Source of the DNA: Methylomusa anaerophila | GTDB taxonomy: Bacteria > Bacillota > Negativicutes > Sporomusales > Sporomusaceae | Length of the DNA stretch: 64,000 nt | Reading direction: 5' to 3' | Assembly (NCBI RefSeq): GCF_003966895.1 | Contig: NZ_AP018449.1 | Location: 3,241,501 to 3,305,500 of the forward strand | Translations under genes and position numbers: made by a program | Part shown: positions 7,756 to 16,885 of the stretch, one piece after another | Numbering within the stretch: the first letter of the stretch is position 1 | How the letters are laid out: each line of letters begins with the position of its first letter | The notes under the pieces: model-generated | Told to the model about the DNA's origin: nothing | What the model saw: the letters and a program-made list of their open reading frames with translations, nothing else | Databases searched by the model: none

Positions 7756-7962
7756 ATGAATATTTCATTCTTAAAAGAGTGCATAAATAGTAATATTCCA
7801 TTGTATATTGAAAAATTGCAAGTGAATATTGTTGATATTTATGAAGAGTTTAATCTTATAGAAATTCAAGATACGGATGGCTTTCAATTTATGGTCGACA
7901 TTAGTGTTGTATCATTGAATCCTTATAGAGAAAAAAGCATATCTTTAAAACGTATTATATAA
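7756..7962 (+). CDS. Small hypothetical protein at the head of the defence operon
   Basis: A 68-residue protein starting at ATG 7756 behind GGTGAGG. It alternates hydrophobic and charged residues ('VNIVDIYEEFNLIEIQDTDGF'), suggesting a small beta-rich fold. I do not recognise it. Its stop codon lies 14 bp before the effector gene, and the effector's ribosome site overlaps that stop, so it belongs to the same transcript. A regulator, or a small extra subunit of the system, is possible. Confidence 0.5.
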   Translation: MNISFLKECINSNIPLYIEKLQVNIVDIYEEFNLIEIQDTDGFQFMVDISVVSLNPYREKSISLKRII

Positions 7963-7976
7963 AGGGAGGATGTCCA

Positions 7977-8918
7977 TTGCTTGAATTTATCAATGAAGAT
8001 ATGGACGGGAAGTCGTGGGAAGAACTTTGTGATAAGTGTCTCAGAATGCGTTATCAAAAAGATGGGTATCAGCGTGTTCCAGCTACATATGGTGGCGATT
8101 ATGGGATAGAGGCCTTTACAAGTACTGGAATTGTCTTTCAATGTTACTATCCTGAATTGAATTATTCTGACAGTGAGTTGCATAAGCACTTGCAGACGAA
8201 AATTAGAAATGATATTGCAAAGTTATTAGCAAATGGAGATGGATTTAAAAAGCTAGGTATACAACAAATTACTGAATGGCATTTGATTACACCTGAATAT
8301 AAAGACAAAGCAATTATTGAATACTGTGCTAAGAAAAGAAAAGAAATTTTAAAAGAGAAGAACGAAAAAAATTTGGATTATATTGACGATAATATAAAAA
8401 TTTTAGTAAAAGTTGAAAGAGATTTTCGTAGAGAAATTTGTGATATCATTTTTATTAGCAGAGACTATAAATGGAATCTTGCCCTCCGTCATACTGGAAA
8501 TGTAGATTGGTCTCAATGCTCTGCTGAAAAAGTGCAAAATATAAAAAGAAAAATCAGAGCAATAATGCCTGATAAAGGTGATCCTACTTGGCAGGCAAGG
8601 CATAATAGGCTAGTTGATCAATATGGAAGTTATTATATTCAAGGCATGACACTATTGCGCAAATTACAGGCTACAGTTCCCGATATGTATGAAAAAATAT
8701 TTTATTTGGAACAAATATGTAGAAGACAAGTGCAGATGAAATGCGACTTGCATGAAGATAATTCAATTAACAAACAAGTGTTTCTTGAAATGCTCAATGA
8801 ATTTGACGAAAAAATTGCAAGTGAATTTGGCGAGATAATAACATCGGCGTCAAGGGCTGAGCTTCGAAATGAATTGGTTAGTGCATGGCTGGCAGATTGT
8901 CCGATGGATTTTAGATAA
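7977..8918 (+). CDS. Nuclease-like effector of a Lamassu/ABC-3C-type system
   Basis: A 313-residue protein starting at TTG 7977, 7 bases after AAAGGGAGG. The N-terminal ~90 residues look like a PD-(D/E)xK nuclease fold: 'SWEELC' helix, 'YGGDYGIEAF' (Asp41, Glu45), then 'GIVFQCYYPE'. The usual Q-x-K is Q-C-Y here; Lys75 in the next helix ('TKIRNDI') might replace it. The rest is helical. Its partners are a small middle protein and a Rad50-like ATPase, the three-part layout of Lamassu/ABC-3C conflict systems, where the first gene carries the toxic activity. Function is inferred; nuclease activity is uncertain because of the changed motif. Confidence 0.65.
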   Translation: MLEFINEDMDGKSWEELCDKCLRMRYQKDGYQRVPATYGGDYGIEAFTSTGIVFQCYYPELNYSDSELHKHLQTKIRNDIAKLLANGDGFKKLGIQQITEWHLITPEYKDKAIIEYCAKKRKEILKEKNEKNLDYIDDNIKILVKVERDFRREICDIIFISRDYKWNLALRHTGNVDWSQCSAEKVQNIKRKIRAIMPDKGDPTWQARHNRLVDQYGSYYIQGMTLLRKLQATVPDMYEKIFYLEQICRRQVQMKCDLHEDNSINKQVFLEMLNEFDEKIASEFGEIITSASRAELRNELVSAWLADCPMDFR

Positions 8919-8928
8919 GGGGACTCTT

Positions 8929-9414
8929 ATGAACGTATTGTTGCCAGAAAACATAGATAAAATACGAATGGTGAAGCGGCCTGTAGCCGTTCCTTATAAT
9001 TATAGAATTATGTACAAACTTGCTCAGATTGTACTGATCATGGCGAAGTGCTGTATTAATAAAGGCTGCTCAATGCAAAAAGTGCAAATGATATCATCAG
9101 GACTAAGTTCAAAAGATGAATTTGATAGATTACGTTCATTTATCGAAGGTAAGATGCAGTATCCGATCATTAGATATGATCCAAGCATAAATAGAGCAAT
9201 AGTATATGCTTTAGCAGAAAAACTACTTTTTAAACAAGGAAACGGTCTTTTTCGTTTAACTCCTAAAGGAAAAGAGTTCGCTAGTGCGTTGGAGATAGAT
9301 GAACCGATAATGGCATTAGAGAAGGACTATTTACGTGAAATATCAAATCGATTAACCGAGGATAAAATTAAGAGCGTAATTGCAGACTGGAGAACGTTTG
9401 ATGTTCAAAATTAA
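8929..9414 (+). CDS. Middle component of a Lamassu/ABC-3C-type system
   Basis: A 161-residue protein. ATG 8929 is chosen because AAGGGGA sits 5 bases upstream and the upstream gene ends at 8918. The C-terminal half ('LAEKLLFKQGNGLFRLTPKGKEF') looks like a winged helix with a beta-wing; the N-terminal half is helical. The size and position between nuclease-like and ATPase genes match the small 'middle component' (LmuC/DdmB-like) of three-gene systems. It probably bridges effector and ATPase. Sequence identity to a named family was not tested. It overlaps the ATPase gene by 14 bp. Confidence 0.6.
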   Translation: MNVLLPENIDKIRMVKRPVAVPYNYRIMYKLAQIVLIMAKCCINKGCSMQKVQMISSGLSSKDEFDRLRSFIEGKMQYPIIRYDPSINRAIVYALAEKLLFKQGNGLFRLTPKGKEFASALEIDEPIMALEKDYLREISNRLTEDKIKSVIADWRTFDVQN

Positions 9415-11470
9415 TCGCTTGAAAATAATTGTGAAAACCAATGATGGAGATTTCGGATTTGACGAATCCTTTCATGAAAGAATTAATTTTGTTGCTAGTT
9501 TTGAAAATACTAAGGGAAAAAGTTCTGCTATAGAAGCAATCTATTATTGCTTAGGATTTGAAGAATTAATAGGTGGAAAAAACGATCACGCCCTTAAACC
9601 AGTCTTTCGTAAAACTTTAGAATTTGATGGTGTTCAGAAAAATGTTCTTGAGTCGAATTTTTATTTGGAGATTAAAAACATACAAGGGAAAGTAATTACG
9701 GTATATCGAACGGCAAACAAAGATAATGTGAGCCCAACATTAATATCCGTTTTTGATGGTGATATTAATGATGCACTTGTGGGCAAGGTCATATATGAGG
9801 ATATGTATGTTCACCAACCCGGTTCTGCAACAAATGCGAGAGGATTCCATAGATTTTTGGAAAGCTTTTTAGGTTGGAAGCTACCAGAAGTGCCAACCTT
9901 TGATAACAATGATCGAAAACTCTATATCCAAACTGTGTTTGCGGCGACATTTATTGAACAGAAACGCGGATGGTCAAATATTCTTGCAACAATACCTACA
10001 AATTTTCGAATTAAAGACGTTCGGCAAAGAGTAATTGAATTTATCATCGGGCTACATACATTGGAAAATGAACGTTGTAAACAGAAATGCAAAGCAGAGG
10101 AGAATAGAATTAAGCACGCTTGGTGTACTTTATTCTCAGATATCAATTCATTAATAGCTCCTTACCAAATTTATATTCAAGGAATACCAAGTCAGCCAGA
10201 AATTCTAAGTGATGAATTTTCTCAATGCATTAATTTTTTGAAGAAACAAGTAGATCAGCCAGATATTTATTTAGATCAGTATCTTAAGGGATTAGAAGAT
10301 AAGTTGATTGCATTACGTAATTCCAATTTAAGGGTTGTAGATAATTCAGAAGAACTGCAGGAAGAACTTGCTATTTCGAAAGAAAAGGCCAAAGAACTTG
10401 AGCAATTGATAGATGAACAGAGAGATAAACTTATTCTTGAAAGTGATGCTATTATTGAACTTAAAAAAAGTTTTGAGATTATCAATAAGGACTTGCAAAA
10501 TAATAAAGATGCTCAGAAAATCAAGAAGATGGGTTCTACTCAAGACTGGTATGTTAATAAAGATATTTGTCCTACTTGTCATCAGAAAATTGATGACAGT
10601 CTATTGCCACAAAGTTTTGATTATAACTTGATGAGTATAGATGCGAACATAGAGAATTTACTTTCACAAAAAGCAATGCTTGAGTTTGGCTTAAATGGTC
10701 ATAGAAAAAATGTTGATCTTTTAAGGGAAAACATTCAAGAACTAGAAAAGGATTTAGTATGCATTCGTAGGATTATCAGATCTATAGTCAACGATATATA
10801 TTCAACAGATAATAGTATTAGTGAAACAATTGTATATAAAAAACTTATGTTTGAAAATCAAATTGAGCAGATTCAACTTGCTCATAATCGTATTCTCGAA
10901 TTAATTCCTTCTTTTAGACAATTATCTATTGACTGGAAAAGTATGCTTTCCGAGAAAAAATCATTACCGCAAGACAAATATAGTGAATCTGATTTACGTT
11001 GCCTAAAAAGTTTCGAAGAAACTTTTAGAAAGAATCTAAAAGACTATGGTTATACGAGTTTCACCAACATTCATGACATAGAAATAGCAAAAGATAATCT
11101 GCAACCAACAGTTGCTGGTTTTGACATGAAGTTTGACTCATCTGCTAGTGATCATATTCGAGCAATATGGGCTTTTACAACAGCTTTACTAATGACCGCT
11201 AAAAAATGTGGAGGGAATCATCCAGGCATACTTATTTTTGATGAACCAGACCAACAAAGTACGATTGTTAAAGATATGGAACACTTTTTAGCAAGTTTAA
11301 CGAAACTCAATGCCCAAGTAATTATTGGCATTACTTTAAAAGATGAAGAGATCAAAAGCGTTTTGTCGAGAATCGATCAGAATATTTGCAAGATAATTTT
11401 GATTGACAAAAAAGTGATAGCTCCTATTGCTTCGATAGAATTAAAGGAAAATGAGAATGAGGATGAATGA
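9401..11470 (+). CDS. Rad50/SMC-like ABC ATPase with zinc hook, defence-system sensor
   Basis: A 689-residue ATPase; ATG 9401 follows GGAGAACG. A Walker-A-like segment lies at ~33-42 ('ENTKGKSSAIEA'), then two helical arms (~230-385 and ~405-530) flanking a Rad50-type zinc hook CPTC (Cys390, Cys393). The signature-like 'DSSASDHIRA' is near 575-590, and Walker B with catalytic Glu is 'ILIFDEPDQ' near 610-618. Length and order match LmuB/DdmC and ABC-3C ATPases. The family is thought to sense foreign or abnormal DNA and release the effector. The unusual P-loop (NTKGKSS rather than GxNGxGKS) is shared with some family members. Confidence 0.75.
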   Translation: MFKINRLKIIVKTNDGDFGFDESFHERINFVASFENTKGKSSAIEAIYYCLGFEELIGGKNDHALKPVFRKTLEFDGVQKNVLESNFYLEIKNIQGKVITVYRTANKDNVSPTLISVFDGDINDALVGKVIYEDMYVHQPGSATNARGFHRFLESFLGWKLPEVPTFDNNDRKLYIQTVFAATFIEQKRGWSNILATIPTNFRIKDVRQRVIEFIIGLHTLENERCKQKCKAEENRIKHAWCTLFSDINSLIAPYQIYIQGIPSQPEILSDEFSQCINFLKKQVDQPDIYLDQYLKGLEDKLIALRNSNLRVVDNSEELQEELAISKEKAKELEQLIDEQRDKLILESDAIIELKKSFEIINKDLQNNKDAQKIKKMGSTQDWYVNKDICPTCHQKIDDSLLPQSFDYNLMSIDANIENLLSQKAMLEFGLNGHRKNVDLLRENIQELEKDLVCIRRIIRSIVNDIYSTDNSISETIVYKKLMFENQIEQIQLAHNRILELIPSFRQLSIDWKSMLSEKKSLPQDKYSESDLRCLKSFEETFRKNLKDYGYTSFTNIHDIEIAKDNLQPTVAGFDMKFDSSASDHIRAIWAFTTALLMTAKKCGGNHPGILIFDEPDQQSTIVKDMEHFLASLTKLNAQVIIGITLKDEEIKSVLSRIDQNICKIILIDKKVIAPIASIELKENENEDE

Positions 11471-11782
11471 TACTGGTCTGTCGTAATACCTATTACAATT
11501 TTGAAACCAAAAATCACGATGGTAACAGCCAAAATACTAACAAACCCTAGCACACTTAATTACCGGCAAGAGTCCACGGCAATTACATCAGGTGTATAAT
11601 CCTGTGTATAGAAAGACGTTTAGTATTTTTGGAGGACATATAAAATTTCACATTGACTTACCACAACATTCCAATTAGAATAAAAATAACATCTAAGTAA
11701 TAATAACTATCCATTATCTTGCGTATGTAAAACCAACCATAAGCAAATCCTAAAAGATAGCTATGAAAACGAGGTGAAGCGA
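11471..11782. other. Gene-free junction between island and chromosome
   Basis: About 310 bp with no convincing gene, terminator or tRNA. Base composition changes here from AT-rich island DNA to the more balanced chromosome, so the island's right border may lie here. No direct repeat could be identified by eye. Confidence 0.4.
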
Positions 11783-13876
11783 ATGTCTGAGAAGCACGTT
11801 AACCACCTGGCGAATGAGAAGAGTCCGTATTTATTGCAGCATGTACATAATCCAATAGATTGGTATCCGTGGGGCGAAGAAGCGTTTGCCAAGGCGAGAG
11901 AAGAAGATAAGCCGGTATTTTTTAGTTGTGGCTATAGTACGTGCCACTGGTGCCATGTCATGGAAAGGGAATCATTCGAGGATGAGGATGTGGCGGCATT
12001 ATTGAACCGATATTATGTGGCGATTAAAGTTGACAGAGAAGAACGGCCTGATGTCGACCATATCTATATGTCGGTATGTCAGGCGGTTACCGGTCAGGGA
12101 GGCTGGCCTCTGACCATTGTAATGACGCCGGCAAAGGTACCGTTTTTTGCCGGTACGTATTTGCCGAAACATGCCCAATGGGGCAAACCCGGTCTCCTGG
12201 AGGTTTTATCCATGCTGAAGGAACAATGGGACCAAAACCGGGAGAAAATTGAAGAAATCGGGGTAAAATTAGTTCAATCTATTAGGCTGCAGCGTAAAAT
12301 GCGCTCAGACTCTAAGGAGCAAATGTCCCTGGCTACATTAGAAAAGGCATTCAACCAATTATTAAATGATTTTGATCCCAACTACGGCGGGTTTGGCCCG
12401 GCGCCGAAGTTTCCTACTCCCCACAATCTAATGTTTCTATTGCGCTATTGGCGAAGAACAGGAGACAAAAAAGCTATTGCCATGGTGCTGAAGACTTTGG
12501 ACGCCATGAGCCGGGGCGGCATCTACGATCATTTAGGGTATGGCTTTGCGCGGTATTCCACAGATAATAAGTGGCTTGCGCCCCACTTTGAAAAAATGCT
12601 TTATGATAATGCCCTTCTATGCTACACGTTTGTAGAAGCTTATCAGGTCACAGGCGATCCGGACCTGGCCAAAATTGCGGAAGAGATTATTACTTATGTC
12701 CTGCGGGATATGACAAATGAGGCCGGGGCGTTCTATTCCGCCGAAGACGCCGATTCTGAAGGTGTGGAAGGAAAATTCTATGTTTGGACCAGAGAAGAGG
12801 TCATTCAAATTCTCGGACCTAAGTTGGGAGAATTGTTTGCAGACGTATATAATATTTCTCACACCGGCAACTTTGAACATGGGGTTAGCATATTAAACTT
12901 GATTGAGCGTGACTTATATGATTATGCAGTTAAACACAAGCTTGACATTAGCGAATTGGAGCGGCAGATGGCACAAGGGAGGGAGAAGCTATATTATGAG
13001 CGGGAAAAACGGATACACCCGTTCAAAGATGATAAAATCTTGACGGCATGGAACGGATTAATGGTAGCCGCCTTGGCGAAAGCAGGAAAAGCATTGCAAA
13101 AGACAGAATATATTGTTGCGGCTAAGCGGGCGGTAGAGTTCCTCTTTGCGCGACTGGTGCGATCTGATGGGAGGATTCTGGCGCGTTTCCGGGACGGAGA
13201 GGCTGCTCATTTGGGCTATGTGGATGATTATGCTTATTTGTTATGGAGTATCGTAGAACTTTATGAAAGCACTTTTGCGCCTCAATATCTGGAAAAAGCG
13301 CTGGAACTGTATGCTGAAATCAAAAGACTTTTCTGGGATGACGAACAAGGCGGATTTTTCTTTAACGGGGCTGACGGCGAACCTCTCCTTATCCGGCAGA
13401 AAGAAATATATGACGGGGCAATGCCGTCCGGCAACTCGGTTGCAGCATTGGCTCTGCTTAAATTGGGGCGGATAACGGAAAATAATGAGTTTTTCACTAT
13501 GGCGGAAAAGATGTTTTCCTGCTTCAGCCGGGAAGTAATCTATTATCCCCGGGCCTATACTTATTTCTTGTTAGCCCTTGATTATTACCTGTCTGTGCCT
13601 TCACATATCGTAATTGCCGGGGACCCGGAAGACAAGGATGTTCAAGCTATGCTGAACTTTGTCAATAGAATGTATATCCCGAACGCTGTTGTATTGTTCA
13701 ATAATCCTGCTTTAGCCGAGCAAAACCGAAAATTACTGCCGGCGATAACCGACCAGCCTGCGATTAACGGGAAAGCTACTGCGTATATTTGTGAAAACTT
13801 TACCTGTCAAAAGCCCATTACAAATTTTAGTGAGTTAGAAGTGGCATTAAAGGCCTACCTGATGGTTTCGGCTTAG
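11783..13876 (+). CDS. DUF255 thioredoxin-fold / glycoside-hydrolase-like protein (YyaL/SPATA20 family)
   Basis: A 697-residue cytosolic protein. The N-terminal thioredoxin-like DUF255 domain has '[14 protein letters not shown]' and the CxxC of 'STCHWCHVM'; the large C-terminal alpha/alpha-toroid part contains 'FGPAPKFP' and '[14 protein letters not shown]'. The biochemical role of the family is not settled. Length matches bacterial YyaL. ATG 11783 is preferred, with GAGGTGA 6 bases upstream, over an in-frame GTG at 11774. It sits upstream of ferritin with a 43-bp gap. Confidence 0.92.
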   Translation: MSEKHVNHLANEKSPYLLQHVHNPIDWYPWGEEAFAKAREEDKPVFFSCGYSTCHWCHVMERESFEDEDVAALLNRYYVAIKVDREERPDVDHIYMSVCQAVTGQGGWPLTIVMTPAKVPFFAGTYLPKHAQWGKPGLLEVLSMLKEQWDQNREKIEEIGVKLVQSIRLQRKMRSDSKEQMSLATLEKAFNQLLNDFDPNYGGFGPAPKFPTPHNLMFLLRYWRRTGDKKAIAMVLKTLDAMSRGGIYDHLGYGFARYSTDNKWLAPHFEKMLYDNALLCYTFVEAYQVTGDPDLAKIAEEIITYVLRDMTNEAGAFYSAEDADSEGVEGKFYVWTREEVIQILGPKLGELFADVYNISHTGNFEHGVSILNLIERDLYDYAVKHKLDISELERQMAQGREKLYYEREKRIHPFKDDKILTAWNGLMVAALAKAGKALQKTEYIVAAKRAVEFLFARLVRSDGRILARFRDGEAAHLGYVDDYAYLLWSIVELYESTFAPQYLEKALELYAEIKRLFWDDEQGGFFFNGADGEPLLIRQKEIYDGAMPSGNSVAALALLKLGRITENNEFFTMAEKMFSCFSREVIYYPRAYTYFLLALDYYLSVPSHIVIAGDPEDKDVQAMLNFVNRMYIPNAVVLFNNPALAEQNRKLLPAITDQPAINGKATAYICENFTCQKPITNFSELEVALKAYLMVSA

Positions 13877-13919
13877 CTTATTTCCTAATTTCATCCAAAA
13901 AGAAGGGGAGGAATACACT

Positions 13920-14441
13920 GTGATTAGTTCTAGAATGCAGAAAGCAATTAACAATCAGATTCAGGCTGAGATGTATTCGGCAAACCTGTATCTTGCGATG
14001 TCTGGTTATACCATGGCGCAGAATTTAAAAGGCTTTGCCAATTGGCTGAGAGTACAATACCAGGAAGAAACCATGCACGCGTTGAAACTGGTCGATTATC
14101 TCTTGAACCGTGGCGGAGAGTTGGAGCTTAAGCCTATTGACGCTCCTCCCACGGAGTTTGGAAAACCGGCGGAGCTTTTCGAAAAAGTTCTGGCCCATGA
14201 ACAGGATGTTACTGGTTTGATTAACAAGCTTTATGAAGTTGCCGTAGAGGAGAAAGATATAGCGACTCAGATTTTCCTGCAATGGTATGTCACCGAACAG
14301 GTAGAAGAAGAGGCTTCCGCTTCTGAAATCATTGAACAGTTGAGAATGATTGGCGACAAAAACAGCGGAATCTTCTTCCTGGATAAGGAACTTGCCCAAA
14401 GGACTTTCCAGCCGCCTGCGGCAGAACCCAGTAAAAACTGA
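13920..14441 (+). CDS. ftnA: Non-haem ferritin
   Basis: A 173-residue iron-storage ferritin that would assemble into a 24-mer cage and oxidise Fe(II). Ferroxidase ligands are recognisable in 'QIQAEMYSANLYLAM' and 'EETMHALKLVDYL' and near 'QWYVTEQVEEE'. GTG 13920 follows AAGGGGAGGA. It is likely part of the peroxide and oxygen protection of an anaerobe. A strong inverted repeat follows the gene. Confidence 0.93.
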   Translation: MISSRMQKAINNQIQAEMYSANLYLAMSGYTMAQNLKGFANWLRVQYQEETMHALKLVDYLLNRGGELELKPIDAPPTEFGKPAELFEKVLAHEQDVTGLINKLYEVAVEEKDIATQIFLQWYVTEQVEEEASASEIIEQLRMIGDKNSGIFFLDKELAQRTFQPPAAEPSKN

Positions 14442-14452
14442 ATTGAAATTAC

Positions 14453-14501
14453 ATCCGGGTATTAGGAACGCTTCGACGCTAGTTTAGCCTAATACCCGGA
14501 T
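14453..14501. terminator. Perfect 14-bp inverted repeat after ferritin
   Basis: ATCCGGGTATTAGG (14453-14466) and CCTAATACCCGGAT (14488-14501) pair perfectly around a 21-nt loop. There is no T-run, so it may be an mRNA-protecting hairpin rather than a true terminator. Confidence 0.5.
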
Positions 14502-14640
14502 GGTCAATCCTTTAATGCGACATACATTATAGTATATAATATTAAGTCCTGTAAACGGTGAATATTAAAATTTGACATAATTCGATTTATAAATTAAAAA
14601 TTTTGTCAATTTATGATAGTATTTACAATAATTTAATCCA

Positions 14641-14670
14641 AGTTCTGCTAATATTAGCAGGACTTTTTTA
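14641..14670 (+). terminator. Hairpin plus T-run in the leader of motAB
   Basis: AGTTCTGCTAAT and ATTAGCAGGACT form a 12-bp stem followed by six T residues, about 95 bp before motA. It ends upstream transcription or acts as an attenuator in the motAB leader. The gene-free stretch 14442-14762 otherwise holds only AT-rich DNA with TTGTCA/TACAAT-like boxes near 14603-14629. Confidence 0.6.
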
Positions 14671-14762
14671 AATTTCATAGAATTATCGTTATTATTGTCA
14701 TAAATTGCGAGATATCAATTTCAGTGTCGATTTTCGAGTCGATCTGATGGGAGGCAAAAATT

Positions 14763-15545
14763 TTGGAGATGTCAACATTAGTAGGTATTGTTATTGGCGT
14801 TACGGCTGTCACGGTAGGGATGGTGTATAAAGGGGCTAACTTAACAATTTTGATCAATCCGGCAGCTTTTATGATCATTATTGTGGGTACGGCCGCCAGT
14901 TTGTTTAATGCTTTTCCATTAGCTCAAATCAAGAAGTTTCCCATTTTGATGAAAAGACTATTCCAGCAGCAGAAACATATACCTAAGGCTGAACTCTTGA
15001 GAATGTTTGTCGAGTTGTCGCAAATAGCCCGGCGTGAGGGCATACTTGCATTGGAAAGCCGTCTGGAAGATATTAAGGACCCATTTTTGAAAAACGGCAT
15101 GAACATGGTTATTGACGGCATGGACGTCGATTTTGTACGGGATGTATTAGACGCGGATATTGCGGCGATGGAGGAGCGCCATCGTGCCGGAGCGTTGATT
15201 TTCTCTCAGGCAGGCATGTATGCACCGACTCTGGGCGTTTTGGGCGCAGTCGTCGGTTTAATTGCCGCATTGGGCAACCTGGATGAAATGGATAAACTTG
15301 GACATGCCATTGCCGCCGCCTTCGTGGCCACTCTTTTGGGGATATTTACAGGATATGTGATGTGGCATCCTTTTTCAAATAAGCTTAAAATACAGTCGAG
15401 AGAAGAAATTGAAATTAAGCGGATGATGATCGAAGGCATATTGTCTTTACAGGCAGGAGATTCTCCGTTGGCTATTGAAGCCAAACTGATGGTTTTCATT
15501 CCCCAAGCTGAGCGTGCCCTTTTGAAACCGCGGGAGGAAACATAA
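14763..15545 (+). CDS. motA: Flagellar stator protein MotA
   Basis: A 260-residue inner-membrane protein that forms the proton or sodium channel of the flagellar stator with MotB. Four membrane segments are visible (~5-22, ~33-50, ~150-170, ~180-205); the cytoplasmic loop between segments 2 and 3 carries the torque-generating charged residues, and the conserved Pro lies in 'APTLGVLGAVVGLI'. TTG 14763 fits GGGAGG with 8-bp spacing; ATG 14769 is the alternative. It overlaps motB (TAATG). Confidence 0.93.
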   Translation: MEMSTLVGIVIGVTAVTVGMVYKGANLTILINPAAFMIIIVGTAASLFNAFPLAQIKKFPILMKRLFQQQKHIPKAELLRMFVELSQIARREGILALESRLEDIKDPFLKNGMNMVIDGMDVDFVRDVLDADIAAMEERHRAGALIFSQAGMYAPTLGVLGAVVGLIAALGNLDEMDKLGHAIAAAFVATLLGIFTGYVMWHPFSNKLKIQSREEIEIKRMMIEGILSLQAGDSPLAIEAKLMVFIPQAERALLKPREET

Positions 15546-16312
15546 TGAATAAGAAGAATCACGGTGCGCCTCATGAGGAGCATGCGGACGAAACGTGGCT
15601 TATCCCGTATTCTGACCTTCTGACGTTGCTGTTGGCTCTGTTCATTGTATTGTTTGCTTCGGCCCAAGTTGATCAGAAAAAATTTGAACAGATGGCGCAG
15701 TCTTTTAGTGCTGCATTTAGCGGCGGTACTTCGGTTTTTGACAGCTCAAGCCTAGTCAAAACACCAAACGAACAGCAGCCGCCCAGTCAGCAGAGTACCT
15801 CCATCATGGGGACGATAAACGAACTGAGCGACAAATATATGCAGGAAACCGCCCTGCTTGCCGAAATTAAAAAGAAACTGGACCGCTACATTGGGGATAA
15901 CGGTTTAGGCGGGGTTTTGACAACTCAGCTTACCGAAGAAGGGCTGTTGATTCGCATTCGGGACACTGCGTTATTTCCATCCGGCAGTGCCGACCTTCGT
16001 CCTGAATCTCTCCGCTTGGGGGCTGAAATCGCGAAAATGCTACTCCCAATCAGTCAAAAAATATCTGTTTCCGGGCATACGGATAATGTACCTATTAATA
16101 CTTTTGAATTTCCTTCCAACTGGGAGTTAAGCTCCAAACGGGCCGTCAACTTTATGAAGTTTTTGCTTGCGCAGGAGCCAACGCTTAAATCTGAACGTTT
16201 TAGCGCTACCGGCTACGGTGAATACCGTCCGATCGTAACAAATGATACAGAGGAAGGTCGTTCCACCAACCGCCGGGTAGAAGTATTTGTCCAGCGAAAC
16301 TACCGTATGTAA
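15545..16312 (+). CDS. motB: Flagellar stator protein MotB
   Basis: A 255-residue stator partner of MotA. A single N-terminal membrane helix ('SDLLTLLLALFIVLFASAQ', ~20-40) contains the ion-binding Asp of 'PYSD'. The plug/linker is Ser/Gln-rich, and the OmpA-like peptidoglycan-binding domain (~130-250) has 'SGHTDNVPI', 'NWELSSKRA' and 'NRRVEVFV'. The start overlaps the motA stop, so the two are coupled. No other flagellar genes are in this window. Confidence 0.94.
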   Translation: MNKKNHGAPHEEHADETWLIPYSDLLTLLLALFIVLFASAQVDQKKFEQMAQSFSAAFSGGTSVFDSSSLVKTPNEQQPPSQQSTSIMGTINELSDKYMQETALLAEIKKKLDRYIGDNGLGGVLTTQLTEEGLLIRIRDTALFPSGSADLRPESLRLGAEIAKMLLPISQKISVSGHTDNVPINTFEFPSNWELSSKRAVNFMKFLLAQEPTLKSERFSATGYGEYRPIVTNDTEEGRSTNRRVEVFVQRNYRM

Positions 16313-16349
16313 TTTTGGCGACGTTTATTACATATAATCTATAAAAGGT

Positions 16350-16381
16350 AAAGAATCCCGCATTACGCAGGATTCTTTTAT
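16350..16381 (+). terminator. Terminator after motAB
   Basis: AAAGAATCC and GGATTCTTTT flank a short GC-rich loop and end in a T-run. Confidence 0.75.
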
Positions 16382-16474
16382 CTTTAGGGAATAAGCGAAC
16401 TGCTAGCCTATGCTTTTATTTTCCATTTGTGGTACAATAATTTATAGAACAAGTAATATAAAGGTGAGTTACCA

Positions 16475-16885
16475 ATGATTTTCGGAACTGGTATCGATAT
16501 AGTAGAGACTAACCGTATTAAGAAGGCAATTCAGCATCGGCAATTCGTAGCCCGTGTCTTTACTCCCAGGGAACAGGAATATTGCGAAAGCCGCCACGTC
16601 CAAAGAGTTCAATCCTATGCCGCCCGCTTTGCCGGCAAGGAAGCTGTTGCAAAAGCTTTTGGCACCGGCTTTTCTGGCGGGACATTTCAAGATATTGAAA
16701 TACTGCCTGATGTTAAAGGATGTCCTAAAGTAAGGTTGTGCGGAAGTTTCGCGGCAATGGCTGTGGAAACCGGTGTTACTCAAATATATCTGTCTTTGAC
16801 TCATACCCGCGAATATGCTGCGGCTCAGGTTATACTTTGGCGAGGTGATAATAATGAAAGTGGCAACAGCGGCGCAAATGCGTGA
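16475..16885 (+). CDS. acpS: Holo-[acyl-carrier-protein] synthase
   Basis: A 136-residue enzyme that transfers 4'-phosphopantetheine from CoA to ACP. Magnesium ligands are Asp in 'GTGIDIVE' and Glu in 'FAGKEAVAKAFG'; 'YLSLTHTREYAAA' closes the fold. The last ~10 residues run into the start of the next gene, giving a 32-bp overlap. The order acpS-nnr-mazEF resembles that of other Firmicutes. Confidence 0.95.
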   Translation: MIFGTGIDIVETNRIKKAIQHRQFVARVFTPREQEYCESRHVQRVQSYAARFAGKEAVAKAFGTGFSGGTFQDIEILPDVKGCPKVRLCGSFAAMAVETGVTQIYLSLTHTREYAAAQVILWRGDNNESGNSGANA

